Shown here: positions 26,567 to 36,380 of the stretch, piece after piece
Numbering within the stretch: position 1 is the stretch's first letter
Layout: the number at the start of each line of letters is the position of its first letter
Assembly (NCBI GenBank): GCA_947302435.1
Contig: CAMYVQ010000009.1
Location: 1-64,000 of the forward strand
Source of the DNA: an uncultured Prevotella sp.
Lineage (GTDB): Bacteria; Bacteroidota; Bacteroidia; Bacteroidales; Bacteroidaceae
Direction of reading: 5' to 3'
Length of the DNA stretch: 64,000 bases
Program-made: the position numbers and the translations under genes
Notes under the pieces: generated by a model
Seen by the model: only the letters and a program-made list of their open reading frames with translations
Database searches by the model: none
What the model was told of the DNA's origin: nothing

Positions 26567-28255
26567 ATGCACAGAAGCACCGTCATGGTACTTCTGTGTG
26601 TCCTTTTCGCTACGGTCTTATATGGTGAGACTCTGTCGCAGCCTGCCCGCAAGAAGATGCGTTCCGAGCAGCAAAAGCCCAAGGATGACCGTGTCTATCT
26701 GATTCATTCCGACCAACTTTTCTTTGAACGTTGGAAAAATAATGATGCGCAGGTGTTGAGAGGCCATGTGGAGTTTGAACACGACGGGGCGCGACTGCTT
26801 TGTGACAGTGCCAACTTTTTTGAGGCAAGCAACTCGTTCGAGGCTTTCGGGAATGTGCGCATGTATCAAGGAGACACCCTCTCGCTGGTGAGCGACTATG
26901 GCTATTACGACGGCAACGAACAGTTGATGCAGGCTTTGCAGAATGTGGTGTTGAAGCATCGTGAGACAACCCTCTACACCGATTCCCTCTATTTCGACCG
27001 TATCTGGAACATGGGCTATTTTATGGAAGGCGGCAAGATGGTTGACAAGACCACTACATTGGTGAGCGACTGGGGGGAGTATCATACGGATACCAAAATG
27101 GCCATCTTCTATTATGATGTGCAGATGCGTGATAACGACTTTCTACTGACCACCGATTCGCTTTATTATGACACGAATCTGAAGCTGGCCCATATTGTAG
27201 GCCCTTCCGATATTCACAGTGGAACAAGTCATATCTATTCGGAGCTTGGCTACTATAACACTGACCTCGAACAGGGCCGGCTGCTCAACCGTTCGGTGAT
27301 CGACAATGAGGGTAAGCTTCTTGTTGGTGACAGCATCTGGTACGATGGACAGACGGGTGTCAGTGAGGCTTTTTTCAATGTGGTCTATAATGACACCGTG
27401 AATAAGAACATGCTGACGGGTAACTATGGCTATTATGACGATCTGACAGGCTACGCCATGTGTACTGACAGTGCCATGACCATTGACTATTCGCAGCCCG
27501 ACTCGCTCTTCATGCATGCCGATACATTCAAGGTGTTTACATTTAACAAAGAGACCGACTCTATTTACCGTGTTATACACGCGTATAATAAGGTTCGCGC
27601 ATACCGTATTGATATGCAGGCCGTGTGTGACTCTTTGGTCTACGTGCAGAAAGACTCGTGTATGACACTTTACAAGGATCCGATTGTATGGAATAACAAT
27701 CAGCAGCTTTTGGGCGAAAAGATTGAGGTGTACATGAATGACTCGGTCGTCGACCGTGCCCATGTCATCAATCAGGCGTTCTCCATTGAGGATCTGCATG
27801 GCAAGGATATGTATAATCAGGTCTCGTCGAAAGAGATGTTCGCTTTCTTTGAGAAGGGGCATATCCGGGAAGGACGGGCGGTCGATAATGTACGGGTTGT
27901 CTATTATCCCATCGATGAGTCGGACAGCAGCTATATCGGTATGGTCGCTATGGAGACGAGCGAGATGCGCATGTTCCTGAACGGTCAGCAGTTGGAGCGC
28001 ATCTGGACTCCCAAAAGCGAGGGCGTTGTCTATCCCATGACGCAAATACCACCGTCGAAACGTTATTTGGAAGGTTTTGCCTGGTTCGATTATATCCGCC
28101 CAGTTTCAAAACAGGACATCTTCGTATGGCGGGGCAAGAAGGCTGGAACGGAGCTGAAAGTGCAGAAACGGCGTGAGGCTCCTTTGCAAAAACTGTCCTT
28201 GCCGACGGAAAACAGTGAGGCCACTGAAGTTGCCGACGAAAAAGAAACCGAATAG
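26567..28255 (+). CDS. OstA-like (LptA/LptD N-terminal-like) protein
   Basis: The N-terminal hydrophobic stretch ([17 protein letters not shown]) is a signal peptide. The rest is a run of short beta repeats typical of the OstA/LptA jelly-roll: [46 protein letters not shown] and many [13 protein letters not shown] strands. This extended Bacteroidetes OstA family is thought to help move lipopolysaccharide across the periplasm. ATG at 26567 ([10 protein letters not shown]) is chosen over a repeat-derived TTG at 26537. Its place after two SurA-like chaperones and its link in function to lptB (15227) support an envelope role. Confidence 0.82.
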   Translation: MHRSTVMVLLCVLFATVLYGETLSQPARKKMRSEQQKPKDDRVYLIHSDQLFFERWKNNDAQVLRGHVEFEHDGARLLCDSANFFEASNSFEAFGNVRMYQGDTLSLVSDYGYYDGNEQLMQALQNVVLKHRETTLYTDSLYFDRIWNMGYFMEGGKMVDKTTTLVSDWGEYHTDTKMAIFYYDVQMRDNDFLLTTDSLYYDTNLKLAHIVGPSDIHSGTSHIYSELGYYNTDLEQGRLLNRSVIDNEGKLLVGDSIWYDGQTGVSEAFFNVVYNDTVNKNMLTGNYGYYDDLTGYAMCTDSAMTIDYSQPDSLFMHADTFKVFTFNKETDSIYRVIHAYNKVRAYRIDMQAVCDSLVYVQKDSCMTLYKDPIVWNNNQQLLGEKIEVYMNDSVVDRAHVINQAFSIEDLHGKDMYNQVSSKEMFAFFEKGHIREGRAVDNVRVVYYPIDESDSSYIGMVAMETSEMRMFLNGQQLERIWTPKSEGVVYPMTQIPPSKRYLEGFAWFDYIRPVSKQDIFVWRGKKAGTELKVQKRREAPLQKLSLPTENSEATEVADEKETE

Positions 28256-28257
28256 TC

Positions 28258-30033
28258 ATGAGCGATATCATTCAACTTTTACCCGATTCCGTTGCCAATC
28301 AGATTGCTGCGGGTGAGGTCATTCAGCGGCCGGCTTCTGTTGTCAAGGAGTTGGTTGAGAATGCGGTTGATGCTGGTGCCAAGCTGATACAGGTTGTCAT
28401 ATTGGATGCCGGTCGTACGCTGATTCAGGTGATTGATGACGGAAAGGGTATGTCCGAGACAGATGCCCGACTGGCCTTTGAGCGCCATGCCACGTCGAAA
28501 ATCCGTAAAGCCGACGATCTGTTCAATCTTCACACCATGGGATTCCGTGGCGAAGCCCTTCCCTCGGTGGCAGCCGTCTCGCAAGTGGAGCTGGCCACCC
28601 GTTTGGAAGGGGAGGATGTCGGCACCCGTTTGGTGCTTCAAGGTTCACGCATTGTGAGTCAGGAGCCGGCAGCTTGTCCGGTCGGCTGTAACTTCCGTGT
28701 GGAGAATCTTTTCTTCAATGTACCCGCCCGTCGGAAATTCCTGAAGACAAACGCCACGGAGTTGAGCAATATCTTGACGGCCTTTGAGCGCATCGTGCTG
28801 GTCTATCCCGAAATATCCTTCACTTTGGTGAGCAACGGTCAGGAACTCATGAACCTCAGGGCTGGGTCGTTACGCCAGCGCATCGTCGATGTCTTCGGCA
28901 AGAAGCTCAGTCAGGATCTGTTGCCCGTTGAGGTCGATACCGTCCTTTGCCGTATCACGGGATTCGTCGGCAAGCCAGAGTCGGCAAAAAAGAAAGGGGC
29001 GCAGAATTATTTCTTCGTCAATGGGCGCTACATGCGGCATACCTATTTCCATAAAGCGGTGGCGAATGCCTTTGAGCGGCTTGTGCCCCAAGGGATGATG
29101 GTGCCTTATTTCATCTATTTTGAGGTGGAGCCTTCGGATATCGATGTGAACATCCACCCGACAAAGACAGAAATCAAGTTTGAGAACGAGCAGGGCATCT
29201 GGCAGATCCTTTCTGCGGTAGTGAAAGATGCCATTGGTCGTTTCTGTGAAGTTCCGGCCATTGATTTCGATACTGAAGGCCGGCCTGAGATACCCGTTTT
29301 CGATCCTCAGCAGAACGCCATTGAGATTCCGAAGGTGAGTTACAACCCCTCGTACAATCCCTTTAAGAAGTCCCAGCCCGTCCCCCATTGGCAGCAGTTG
29401 TACGACGACACGCTCTTTCCTGCCGAAGAACCTTCTTCCCAACCTGTGCCCGAACAGCTGTTGGCCGAAAAGTCGCCTGCACATTATCAATATAAGGGGT
29501 GTTACATCATGACTGCCGTCCGTTCGGGTCTCATGATTATTGATCAGCACCGTGCCGACCTTCGTGTCCGTTATGAGCATTACCTTCATCAGATGGGGCA
29601 GGGGAGGAGCAATACCCAGCGATTGCTGTTTCCTGAAGTTGTCCAGTTGTCCGCAGCCGAAGCCGTGCTTTTGGACCAGTTGATGCCTGGCCTCACGGAG
29701 GTCGGGTTCGATCTCAGCAGTCTTGGCGGCTCGTCATACGCAGTGTCTGGCATGCCGGCAGGCTTGGAGGGGCTTGATCCCGTCTCGCTCATCAAGTCGG
29801 TGGTCAGCGATGCGACAGAATTGGAGGGGGCGACGACACAACAGCTCCATGAGGCACTTGCCCTTAGTCTGGCCCGTCAGGCGGCCATTCCCCAAGGTCA
29901 GGTGTTGGGAAATGAAGAGATGGAATATCTCGTCAACCAGCTCTTTGCCTGCTCGAATGTGAACTATACTCCCGATGGCAAAAGCATTCTCTCCATCTAT
30001 CCACAAGAGGATATTGAAAAGTTGTTCCAATAG
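28258..30033 (+). CDS. mutL: DNA mismatch repair protein MutL
   Basis: GHKL ATPase that links MutS mismatch recognition to strand processing. Motif I with the catalytic Glu is [11 protein letters not shown] (near residue 32), followed by DDGKGM and the lid [17 protein letters not shown]. The transducer domain contains [17 protein letters not shown] and [12 protein letters not shown]. The C-terminal dimerisation domain spans about 390-591. I do not see the DQHAxxE-type metal motif in full: [12 protein letters not shown] replaces it. The start is three bases after the OstA-like stop, so the two are tightly coupled. Confidence 0.94.
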   Translation: MSDIIQLLPDSVANQIAAGEVIQRPASVVKELVENAVDAGAKLIQVVILDAGRTLIQVIDDGKGMSETDARLAFERHATSKIRKADDLFNLHTMGFRGEALPSVAAVSQVELATRLEGEDVGTRLVLQGSRIVSQEPAACPVGCNFRVENLFFNVPARRKFLKTNATELSNILTAFERIVLVYPEISFTLVSNGQELMNLRAGSLRQRIVDVFGKKLSQDLLPVEVDTVLCRITGFVGKPESAKKKGAQNYFFVNGRYMRHTYFHKAVANAFERLVPQGMMVPYFIYFEVEPSDIDVNIHPTKTEIKFENEQGIWQILSAVVKDAIGRFCEVPAIDFDTEGRPEIPVFDPQQNAIEIPKVSYNPSYNPFKKSQPVPHWQQLYDDTLFPAEEPSSQPVPEQLLAEKSPAHYQYKGCYIMTAVRSGLMIIDQHRADLRVRYEHYLHQMGQGRSNTQRLLFPEVVQLSAAEAVLLDQLMPGLTEVGFDLSSLGGSSYAVSGMPAGLEGLDPVSLIKSVVSDATELEGATTQQLHEALALSLARQAAIPQGQVLGNEEMEYLVNQLFACSNVNYTPDGKSILSIYPQEDIEKLFQ

Positions 30034-30149
30034 CAAGAAAAGTGGTGAAAAAATTACATGTTTAGTAAAAAACGGTGTGTTTTAAACTTTTTTAAGACGA
30101 AAAAATCAATTTGTATATCACTTTTGTTTGCAGATTAAATATTTTTATC

Positions 30150-30157
30150 TACTTTTG
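30150..30157 (+). promoter_or_regulatory. -7 box TACTTTTG of OmpA gene
   Basis: TACTTTTGCA with TTTG at 30127-30130 makes a full -33/-7 pair, 50 bases before the ATG. Confidence 0.65.
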
Positions 30158-30206
30158 CATGAGATTTTGAAATATTATTTGATTTTTTTATAAATATAAA
30201 ATTATT

Positions 30207-31352
30207 ATGAAGAAGTTTTTAATGGTGCTGGCCTTGGCTGGCGTGTCTGTGGCCGGTATGGCACAGAGTGAGACTCCTGCAACGAAGTACAGTGTAGCCA
30301 CCAACTCGTTCTGGAGTAATTGGTTTGTTACTGCGGGCTTCCAGTATGGAGCTTCGTACTCTGCTTTTGAGCGCGATTTGGATCCCCGTCTCGGCAATGG
30401 TCTTTTCGAGGATTTCCGTCGTGACATGGGCGTTTCTGTGTCTATTGGCAAGTGGTTCACTCCTGGTATGGGTCTCCGTACAAAGGCCACAGTCTTCTTT
30501 AATGGTCACAATGCTACGACCAAAGAGGCTAAGGATGGCGAAATCAAGTTCATGAACATTCAGGAGCAGGCTCTGTTCAACCTGAGCAACATGTTCTGCG
30601 GTTACAGCGACACTCGCGTGTGGAACTTCATTCCCTATCTGGGCGCTGGTTACATGCGTAATTTCTCTGGCAATACAAACACTGTTGGCGTTAGCTTCGG
30701 TCTGTTGAACACATGGCGTCTGGGCAAGCGCGTAGGCTTGCAGCTCGATCTCGGCTACAACCTTGCTGACTACTGCCTGTTTGCTTCTGCAAAGGATTAC
30801 GGCAAGTACCCCTCAAGAACCGATCGCTATCTTGATGCTGAGGTTGGCCTGATTTTCAATCTGGGTAAGATTGGTTGGGAGAAGACTCCCGATGTGGATG
30901 CTATCAAGGCTCTCTCTCAGAGTCAGATCGATGCTCTTAATGCCCAGCTGACCGATGCACAGGCTGAGACTGACCGTCTGCAGAAGTTGACTTCTAACCA
31001 CAAGTGCCCCGAAGCAAAGACTATTACTGTGAAGGAAGTTACTGTCGCTCCCGTATCTGTATTCTTCAACCTCGGCAAGAGCAAGATTGCTTCTCGCAAG
31101 GATCTCCAGAACGTTCAGGAACTGGCTAACGTTGCCAAGGGCAAGAAGTTCGTTGTTACAGGCTATGCTGACAGCAAGACTGGTAGCGTGGAGCTGAACC
31201 AGAAGCTGAGCCAGCAGCGTGCTGAAGTTGTTGCTGACGAACTTGTGAAGATGGGTGTTGACCGTAGCAATATCGAAGTGGTTGCTGCCGGTGGCGTAGA
31301 CACTCTGAGTCCTATCTCTTATAACCGTCGTGCTGTTGTGATGGTGAAATAA
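30207..31352 (+). CDS. OmpA-family outer membrane protein
   Basis: The signal peptide ends at GMAQ. Residues about 30-230 form a beta-barrel (WFVTAGFQYGASYSAF, FIPYLGAGYMRNFSG, LQLDLGYNLADYCLF). A short coiled coil (LSQSQIDALNAQLTDAQAETDRLQKL) links to the OmpA peptidoglycan-binding domain (FVVTGYADSKTGSVELNQKLSQQRAEVVADELVKMGV). Codon use is biased toward preferred codons, as expected for an abundant envelope protein. It is followed at 43 bases by a large lipoprotein, repeating the OmpA-plus-lipoprotein layout at 10182-12893. It probably anchors the outer membrane to peptidoglycan. Confidence 0.92.
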   Translation: MKKFLMVLALAGVSVAGMAQSETPATKYSVATNSFWSNWFVTAGFQYGASYSAFERDLDPRLGNGLFEDFRRDMGVSVSIGKWFTPGMGLRTKATVFFNGHNATTKEAKDGEIKFMNIQEQALFNLSNMFCGYSDTRVWNFIPYLGAGYMRNFSGNTNTVGVSFGLLNTWRLGKRVGLQLDLGYNLADYCLFASAKDYGKYPSRTDRYLDAEVGLIFNLGKIGWEKTPDVDAIKALSQSQIDALNAQLTDAQAETDRLQKLTSNHKCPEAKTITVKEVTVAPVSVFFNLGKSKIASRKDLQNVQELANVAKGKKFVVTGYADSKTGSVELNQKLSQQRAEVVADELVKMGVDRSNIEVVAAGGVDTLSPISYNRRAVVMVK

Positions 31353-31395
31353 TTAATTAATAAATAAAGTAAAAAGACTTAAAACGACAAAAGTT

Positions 31396-32970
31396 ATGAA
31401 AAGTTTATTCAGAAATGTCTCGGCATTCGCTTTTGCACTCCTTGTAGCCGGTGTTGCTACATCTTGTCACAGAGGTTATGATGCTGTAGAAGAAGGTGGT
31501 GTGACTCCTACACCTACGCCTACTAAGGAAGTAACCGAACCTATTGTTAAGGGTAATCCCACCCATACACTGAGAGGCGTGGTCTTGAATGGAAATGGTG
31601 AAAAGCTTGACGGTGCAATCTATACCATTACCCGTAAGGGTGCAATGGTTGCCACAGGTACCGCAGTTAGCAATACTTTCGAAGCTTCTAATCTTGTTGA
31701 TGGCGACTATGCAGTTGTAGTTAGCAAGACTGGTTATAAGAATGCTGATCGTAGCCTCACTCTGAAAGTGGAGACTCAGAAACTGGAAGACGGAACCACT
31801 GCAAAGTTCGGTCAGAGCGTTGAGGCAGTGTTCTATCTGGAGGAAGTGAAACAGGGTAAGTCTCTCGGTTTCGGCTCAACCAGTGATAGCGACAAGATTA
31901 CTCTGGAGACCACTAAGCAGGACAACGGTTCTGGTAATGTTGTGACCACTACCGATGAGACCCTTGATGGTTCTGATGCTGCTAACGAAGGTTTGATTGA
32001 GGTAACTGCTACTGTTGATGCCGTTTCTACATCAGAATTCAATACTGGTGCTACCAACACTGATGGTAGTCCTAAGAGTGACTATGATGTGCTGGCAGAT
32101 GCTCTCGCAGATGATGGTGCAAACATCGATGATTTCTCTTTCTTCCTGACTGGTATTTCGAGCCTTGAGGATGCTGCCGACGTTGCTTCTGACAACGGTA
32201 TTGCCTCTCGTGCCCTCACTCGTGCAAACACTACGTTGCCTGGTAACTATGAGATTCTGGCTGGTATGGCTGTGAACGCAGGTACTGTTGATATTGACTT
32301 TAAAGCCTTGAACCTTCCCCAGCGAATGACCATCGAGTTCTCTCTTCCTGACAATGACTGTAAGAACGCTGTGAGACTGTATCGCACTTTCAAGGGTGAT
32401 TCTTGGGCTGAACTCTCTCTCACTGGTGGTGCTCTTCCCACCGACGTCACGATTGATATGACTCAGGAAAATAAGATTGTTGTGACTCTGAATCGCCTGC
32501 GCACTCAGTCGTTTGCTCTTGGTGTTCAGATTATCGAAAGCAATCAGGGTTCTAGCACTGAAGTAATCAATGCAACACCTATCCCGAACAATGGTACCAC
32601 TTCTCTGGCTGTTACTTCTATCAAGTATAAGGCTAAGGCAGGTTCAGTGCTGAAGAACGAGTATAACGGTGCTCTGACTGACTTCCTCCGTAAGATTGTG
32701 ATGAAGAAGTATAGTCTCCGTGCAGTGGAAGATCCTAGCGTGGAGAAGGAATATGTGTTCAACCCTGTTTATCAGCTTCCTGCAGGCGGTACTCTGTTCC
32801 TGACTGGTTGGCAGAACTACAGCAGCTTCATGTATTCAATTCGTAATTCTAATGCTGCATTCTCTGTAATCGATTATCAGGCTGAGTTCGTTTATCCTTA
32901 CGCTACATACGCATCTCCCGAGGTGCCTGAGGAGCCTACCGAGACTCACTCTGGTGGTAGCAGCCTCTAA
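31396..32970 (+). CDS. Large lipoprotein with carboxypeptidase-regulatory-like domain
   Basis: The lipobox VATSC ends a 24-residue signal. A TPTPTPT linker follows, then a carboxypeptidase regulatory-like beta-sandwich at about 50-150 (HTLRGVVLNGNGEKLDGAIYTITRKG, FEASNLVDGDYAVVVSKTGYKNADRSL). The central and C-terminal parts are not recognised; they may correspond to DUF3869-type Bacteroidetes lipoproteins. The C-terminus (EEPTETHSGGSSL) is unstructured. Codon usage resembles the preceding ompA gene, suggesting high expression. A strong terminator lies 36 bases downstream. It is probably surface-exposed; the ligand is unknown. Confidence 0.75.
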   Translation: MKSLFRNVSAFAFALLVAGVATSCHRGYDAVEEGGVTPTPTPTKEVTEPIVKGNPTHTLRGVVLNGNGEKLDGAIYTITRKGAMVATGTAVSNTFEASNLVDGDYAVVVSKTGYKNADRSLTLKVETQKLEDGTTAKFGQSVEAVFYLEEVKQGKSLGFGSTSDSDKITLETTKQDNGSGNVVTTTDETLDGSDAANEGLIEVTATVDAVSTSEFNTGATNTDGSPKSDYDVLADALADDGANIDDFSFFLTGISSLEDAADVASDNGIASRALTRANTTLPGNYEILAGMAVNAGTVDIDFKALNLPQRMTIEFSLPDNDCKNAVRLYRTFKGDSWAELSLTGGALPTDVTIDMTQENKIVVTLNRLRTQSFALGVQIIESNQGSSTEVINATPIPNNGTTSLAVTSIKYKAKAGSVLKNEYNGALTDFLRKIVMKKYSLRAVEDPSVEKEYVFNPVYQLPAGGTLFLTGWQNYSSFMYSIRNSNAAFSVIDYQAEFVYPYATYASPEVPEEPTETHSGGSSL

Positions 32971-33005
32971 TCGGACAGTTTAAGAATAAACATCATAAAT
33001 AATGA

Positions 33006-33042
33006 TTGCCATGCACAGCGAATGTGCATGGCAATTTTTTTG
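33006..33042 (+). terminator. Rho-independent terminator after ompA-lipoprotein operon
   Basis: TTGCCATGCACA pairs perfectly with TGTGCATGGCAA around GCGAA, followed by seven T residues. Confidence 0.92.
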
Positions 33043-33060
33043 TTTTCACACTTCTTGCAG

Positions 33061-33192
33061 TTGAATATAAATGAGATCGTTGTTGAATATGGATGACGGC
33101 ATCATTCAACATCAATGACAAGCTCGTTTAATATCATTGACGACATGAAACAATACAAATAGCGACATGAATGAATATAAATGGTAGGCTAG
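33061..33192 (+). repeat. Degenerate 22-bp tandem array (array 1), six contiguous units
   Basis: Six blocks of exactly 22 bases start at 33061, 33083, 33105, 33127, 33149 and 33171. Each contains a core near GAATATNNATGAC in the same position, with a tail near GGCATGA. Blocks 2 and 4 agree at 16 of 22 positions. There are no spacers. The array sits between the terminator of an outer-membrane operon and the tRNA-Val promoter. Related units are at 13172-13380. Confidence 0.75.
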
Positions 33193-33290
33193 TTCCTTTT
33201 TTGGCATTGTGATGATGCCATTTCTGTGACTTTTTTAGGGACGAAGTCAAAAAAGTCCTGAAAAAGTTTGGTGATTTCGCGAAATAGTAG

Positions 33291-33298
33291 TACCTTTG
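33291..33298 (+). promoter_or_regulatory. -7 box TACCTTTG of tRNA-Val
   Basis: TACCTTTGCA lies 24 bases before the tRNA. Confidence 0.65.
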
Positions 33299-33321
33299 CA
33301 CCCGCATTCGAAAGAAAGCAC

Positions 33322-33396
33322 GGGCGTTTAGCTCAGTTGGTTCAGAGCATCTGCCTTACAAGCAGAGGGTCGGCGGTTCGAATCCGTCAACGCCCA
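33322..33396 (+). tRNA. tRNA-Val (anticodon TAC)
   Basis: The acceptor stem GGGCGTT pairs with AACGCCC, followed by discriminator A. The D arm GCTC/GAGC, the anticodon stem TCTGC/GCAGA with loop CTTACAA (TAC), and the T arm with TTCGAAT are all present. CCA is not encoded. It reads GUA and related valine codons. It stands alone with its own promoter and terminator. Confidence 0.95.
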
Positions 33397-33406
33397 CAAA
33401 AACGAG

Positions 33407-33429
33407 GCTTCCCATTGGGAAGCTTTTTT
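33407..33429 (+). terminator. Terminator after tRNA-Val
   Basis: GCTTCCC-ATT-GGGAAGC followed by six T residues. Confidence 0.88.
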
Positions 33430-33478
33430 GTTTTGAAAAAATAGGCATTATTTATTTTCTTATTTCATCAAAAAGTAG

Positions 33479-33486
33479 TAACTTTG
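33479..33486 (+). promoter_or_regulatory. -7 box TAACTTTG of purB
   Basis: TAACTTTGCC lies 35 bases before the purB ATG. Confidence 0.6.
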
Positions 33487-33521
33487 CCGCCGCAAAGGAT
33501 AATTATCTGTTTAGCTATATC

Positions 33522-34871
33522 ATGGAATTAAGTAAGCTGACTGCCATTTCGCCTATTGATGGCCGCTACCGCGGAAAGACGGAACCGCTGGGCGATTATT
33601 TTTCGGAATATGCATTGATCCGCTATCGCGTACGTGTGGAAATTGAGTATTTCATAGCACTATGTGAATTGCCTCTTCCTCAACTTTCCAATTTCAACCA
33701 TGACCTTTTCGAGTCCTTGCGCGACATCTACCGTCAGTTTACACCTGCTGATGCCCAGCGCGTGAAAGACATTGAGAAGGTGACCAATCATGATGTCAAG
33801 GCAGTAGAGTATTTTATCAAAGAGAAAATCAGTATGCTGAACGGTTTTCCCGTTCAGTCTTCGGAGTTTATCCATTTCGGTCTCACCTCTCAGGATATCA
33901 ATAACACCAGTGTACCGCTTTCTATAAAGGAGGCTCTCGAAAACGTGTATTATCCCTTGGTCGAAGAACTCATTGAGCAGTTGCACGACTATGCTGAAGA
34001 GTGGAAGAACGTGCCCATGTTGGCAAAGACCCATGGACAGCCTGCTTCTCCAACCCGTCTTGGAAAGGAAATCATGGTCTATGTCTATCGGTTGGAAGAG
34101 CAGCTGCGCTCACTGAAAGACACACCGATTACAGCCAAGTTCGGCGGAGCCACGGGCAATTTCAATGCCCATCATGTCGCCTATCCGCAGTACGATTGGA
34201 AGGAGTTTGGCAACACGTTTGTCAGCGAGAAGTTGGGGTTGGAGCGTGAGCAGTGGACCACTCAAATTTCCAACTACGACTGGTTAGGAGCTGTCTTCGA
34301 TGCCATGCGCCGCATCAACACCATCGTTATCGACCTCGACCGTGATTTCTGGATGTATATTTCCATGGAATATTTCAAGCAGAAGATCAAGCAGGGAGAG
34401 GTGGGTTCGAGTGCCATGCCGCACAAGGTGAACCCCATCGACTATGAAAATTCCGAGGGTAATCTTGGCATTGCCAATGCCCTTTTGCAATTTTTGGCAC
34501 AGAAATTGCCAGTAAGCCGATTGCAGCGCGACCTCACCGACTCCACGGTGTTGCGCAATGTCGGTGTGCCGATGGGACATGCTATTATTGCCTTCGAGAG
34601 CACACTGAAGGGTCTGCGCAAGCTGATTCTGAACGAAGACAAGTTGCGTGAGGATCTCGAACAAACATGGGCCGTGGTGGCTGAGGCCATCCAGACCATT
34701 CTGCGCCGTGAGGCCTATCCCAACCCTTACGAAACGCTGAAAGCACTGACACGTACCAACCAGAAAATGACCGAAGAGACCATTCATGAGTTCATTGAGA
34801 CCCTCGATGTCAGCGAAAGCGTGAAAGAGGAACTGCGTGCCGTCACCCCATGGAACTACACAGGAGTATGA
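33522..34871 (+). CDS. purB: Adenylosuccinate lyase
   Basis: Cleaves SAICAR and adenylosuccinate, releasing fumarate, in purine synthesis. The fumarase/aspartase-superfamily signature GSSAMPHKVNPIDYEN, with the catalytic Ser loop, is near residue 292. TSQDINNTS and KTHGQPASPTRLGKE carry the other active-site residues. At 449 residues it matches the E. coli-type enzyme. It has its own promoter after the tRNA terminator. The stop codon lies in a heptad repeat (34869-34896). Confidence 0.96.
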   Translation: MELSKLTAISPIDGRYRGKTEPLGDYFSEYALIRYRVRVEIEYFIALCELPLPQLSNFNHDLFESLRDIYRQFTPADAQRVKDIEKVTNHDVKAVEYFIKEKISMLNGFPVQSSEFIHFGLTSQDINNTSVPLSIKEALENVYYPLVEELIEQLHDYAEEWKNVPMLAKTHGQPASPTRLGKEIMVYVYRLEEQLRSLKDTPITAKFGGATGNFNAHHVAYPQYDWKEFGNTFVSEKLGLEREQWTTQISNYDWLGAVFDAMRRINTIVIDLDRDFWMYISMEYFKQKIKQGEVGSSAMPHKVNPIDYENSEGNLGIANALLQFLAQKLPVSRLQRDLTDSTVLRNVGVPMGHAIIAFESTLKGLRKLILNEDKLREDLEQTWAVVAEAIQTILRREAYPNPYETLKALTRTNQKMTEETIHEFIETLDVSESVKEELRAVTPWNYTGV

Positions 34872-34896
34872 ATTAAACATTATGAATTAAGCATTA
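34869..34896. repeat. Heptad repeat at the purB 3' end
   Basis: TGAATTA, AACATTA, TGAATTA and AGCATTA follow each other without gaps; the first contains the purB stop codon. Confidence 0.75.
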
Positions 34897-34958
34897 AAAA
34901 AGGGCCGTGAGGCTCGCTAATATCACCAATTATCAACACTAAATTTTTTTGAAGTATT

Positions 34959-36380
34959 ATGGATTTCGAGAATGAAAAGAAGCAGGAGGAACAGTCTGCA
35001 CAAGAGCAACAGGGCAGCCGTGAGGGCTACCAGAAAGATTACAGACCAGCAGGCCGCTCGCCGCGTCCGCGTATTCACACCGGACAACGTCCCGTCCAGA
35101 CCGGTTATGAGCGTCCCAGTTTCAACAAACACGATGATGAAGGAGGATTCCGTCCTGAAGGCTTCGGGGCAGGCTTACAGAGCCAGCCGGCACAGCATTC
35201 GGGATTCCGTCCTCGTCCCAATAATTACCAGCCGCGCCAGCAGCATGGTGGCTATCAGCCCCGTCAACCCAAAGAAGAATACGGTCAGCTCCGTGGTGGC
35301 TATCGCCCTCGCTACAGTCAGGAAGGCGTTGACAACCAAGGCGGCTACCAGCCTCGTCAGGGTGGTTATCAGCCTCGTGGCTATCAGCCCCGTCAGCAGG
35401 GTGGCTACCAGCCTCGCCAGCAAGGTGAAGGTTTTCAGCCTCGTGGCGGCTACCAGCCTCGTCAGGGTGGTTATCAGCCTCGTCAGCAGGGTGGTTTCCA
35501 GTCTCGTCAGGGTGGTTATCAGCAGCGCGGCGGTGGCTACCGTCAGGGTGGCTATCAGCAGCGTCCCGGCGGATTCCGTCCTCGTACGGCCGACTATGAT
35601 CCCAATGCAAAGTACTCCATGAAGAAGCGCATTGAGTACAAGGAGCAGAACTTCGATCCCAACGAGCCTATCCGTCTGAACAAGTATCTGGCCAATGCCG
35701 GCGTATGCAGCCGTCGCGAGGCCGACGAGTTTATCCAGGCTGGCGTGGTCACTGTCAATGGACAGGTGGTCACCGAATTGGGTACCAAGGTGATGCGTAC
35801 CGACGTGGTGCGTTTCCATGATGATCCCGTCTCTTTGGAGAAGAAGGTTTACGTGTTGCTGAACAAGCCGAAAGACTATGTCACCACGAGCGACGATCCC
35901 CAGCAGCGCAAGACCGTGATGGATCTTGTGAAGAACGCTTGTCCCGAGCGCATCTATCCCGTCGGTCGTCTCGACCGTAACACCACGGGTGTGCTTCTGC
36001 TCACCAACGATGGCGACTTGGCTTCGAAGCTCACCCATCCCAAGTTCCTGAAAAAGAAGATCTACCACGTCTATACCGACCGCAATGTCACCGCTCACGA
36101 CATGCAGCAGATTGCCGAGGGTATCATGCTCGAGGATGGTGAGATCAAGGCAGATGCCGTGGAGTATGCCGATCCTGTGGATAAGAAGCAGGTGGGCATT
36201 GAGATCCACTCTGGCAAGAACCGCATCGTGCGCCGCATCTTCGAGAGTCTTGGCTACAAAGTCAGCAAGCTCGACCGTGTGCAGTTTGCCGGTCTCACCA
36301 AGAAGAACCTGCGTCGCGGCGACTGGCGCTACCTTACTGAGGAAGAGGTCGACCGCCTGCGGATGGGAGCGTATGAATAA
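34959..36380 (+). CDS. rluB: RluB/RsuA-family pseudouridine synthase with disordered Gln/Arg/Gly-rich head
   Basis: The C-terminal 255 residues are a complete RsuA/RluB-type rRNA pseudouridine synthase. There is an S4 RNA-binding domain (RLNKYLANAGVCSRREADEFI) and the catalytic motif VGRLDRNTTGVLLLTNDGDL with the essential Asp. KSGKNRIVRRIF-like elements appear near the end (HSGKNRIVRRIFESLGY). The first about 215 residues are low-complexity, with many copies of GYQPRQ/GGYQPRG and no predicted fold. Such arginine-glycine-rich tails bind RNA in other proteins. The enzyme probably modifies 23S rRNA; the exact site cannot be told from sequence. RluB is the best-fitting symbol. Confidence 0.88.
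   Translation: MDFENEKKQEEQSAQEQQGSREGYQKDYRPAGRSPRPRIHTGQRPVQTGYERPSFNKHDDEGGFRPEGFGAGLQSQPAQHSGFRPRPNNYQPRQQHGGYQPRQPKEEYGQLRGGYRPRYSQEGVDNQGGYQPRQGGYQPRGYQPRQQGGYQPRQQGEGFQPRGGYQPRQGGYQPRQQGGFQSRQGGYQQRGGGYRQGGYQQRPGGFRPRTADYDPNAKYSMKKRIEYKEQNFDPNEPIRLNKYLANAGVCSRREADEFIQAGVVTVNGQVVTELGTKVMRTDVVRFHDDPVSLEKKVYVLLNKPKDYVTTSDDPQQRKTVMDLVKNACPERIYPVGRLDRNTTGVLLLTNDGDLASKLTHPKFLKKKIYHVYTDRNVTAHDMQQIAEGIMLEDGEIKADAVEYADPVDKKQVGIEIHSGKNRIVRRIFESLGYKVSKLDRVQFAGLTKKNLRRGDWRYLTEEEVDRLRMGAYE
35220..35580 (+). repeat. Coding repeat GYQPRQ in the RluB head
   Basis: Roughly a dozen 18-21-base units encode GYQPRQ or GYQPRQQG variants. The DNA units (GGTTATCAGCCTCGTCAG type) are nearly identical, so copy number could vary in frame. 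Confidence 0.8.

Noticed and set aside
33061..33192. Possible CRISPR array
   Set aside because: Units are contiguous, degenerate and spacer-free, and no cas genes are near. It is a tandem periodic array, not a CRISPR.
35175..36209. 344-codon frame antisense to rluB
   Set aside because: It arises from the repetitive coding sequence on the other strand and has no independent support.
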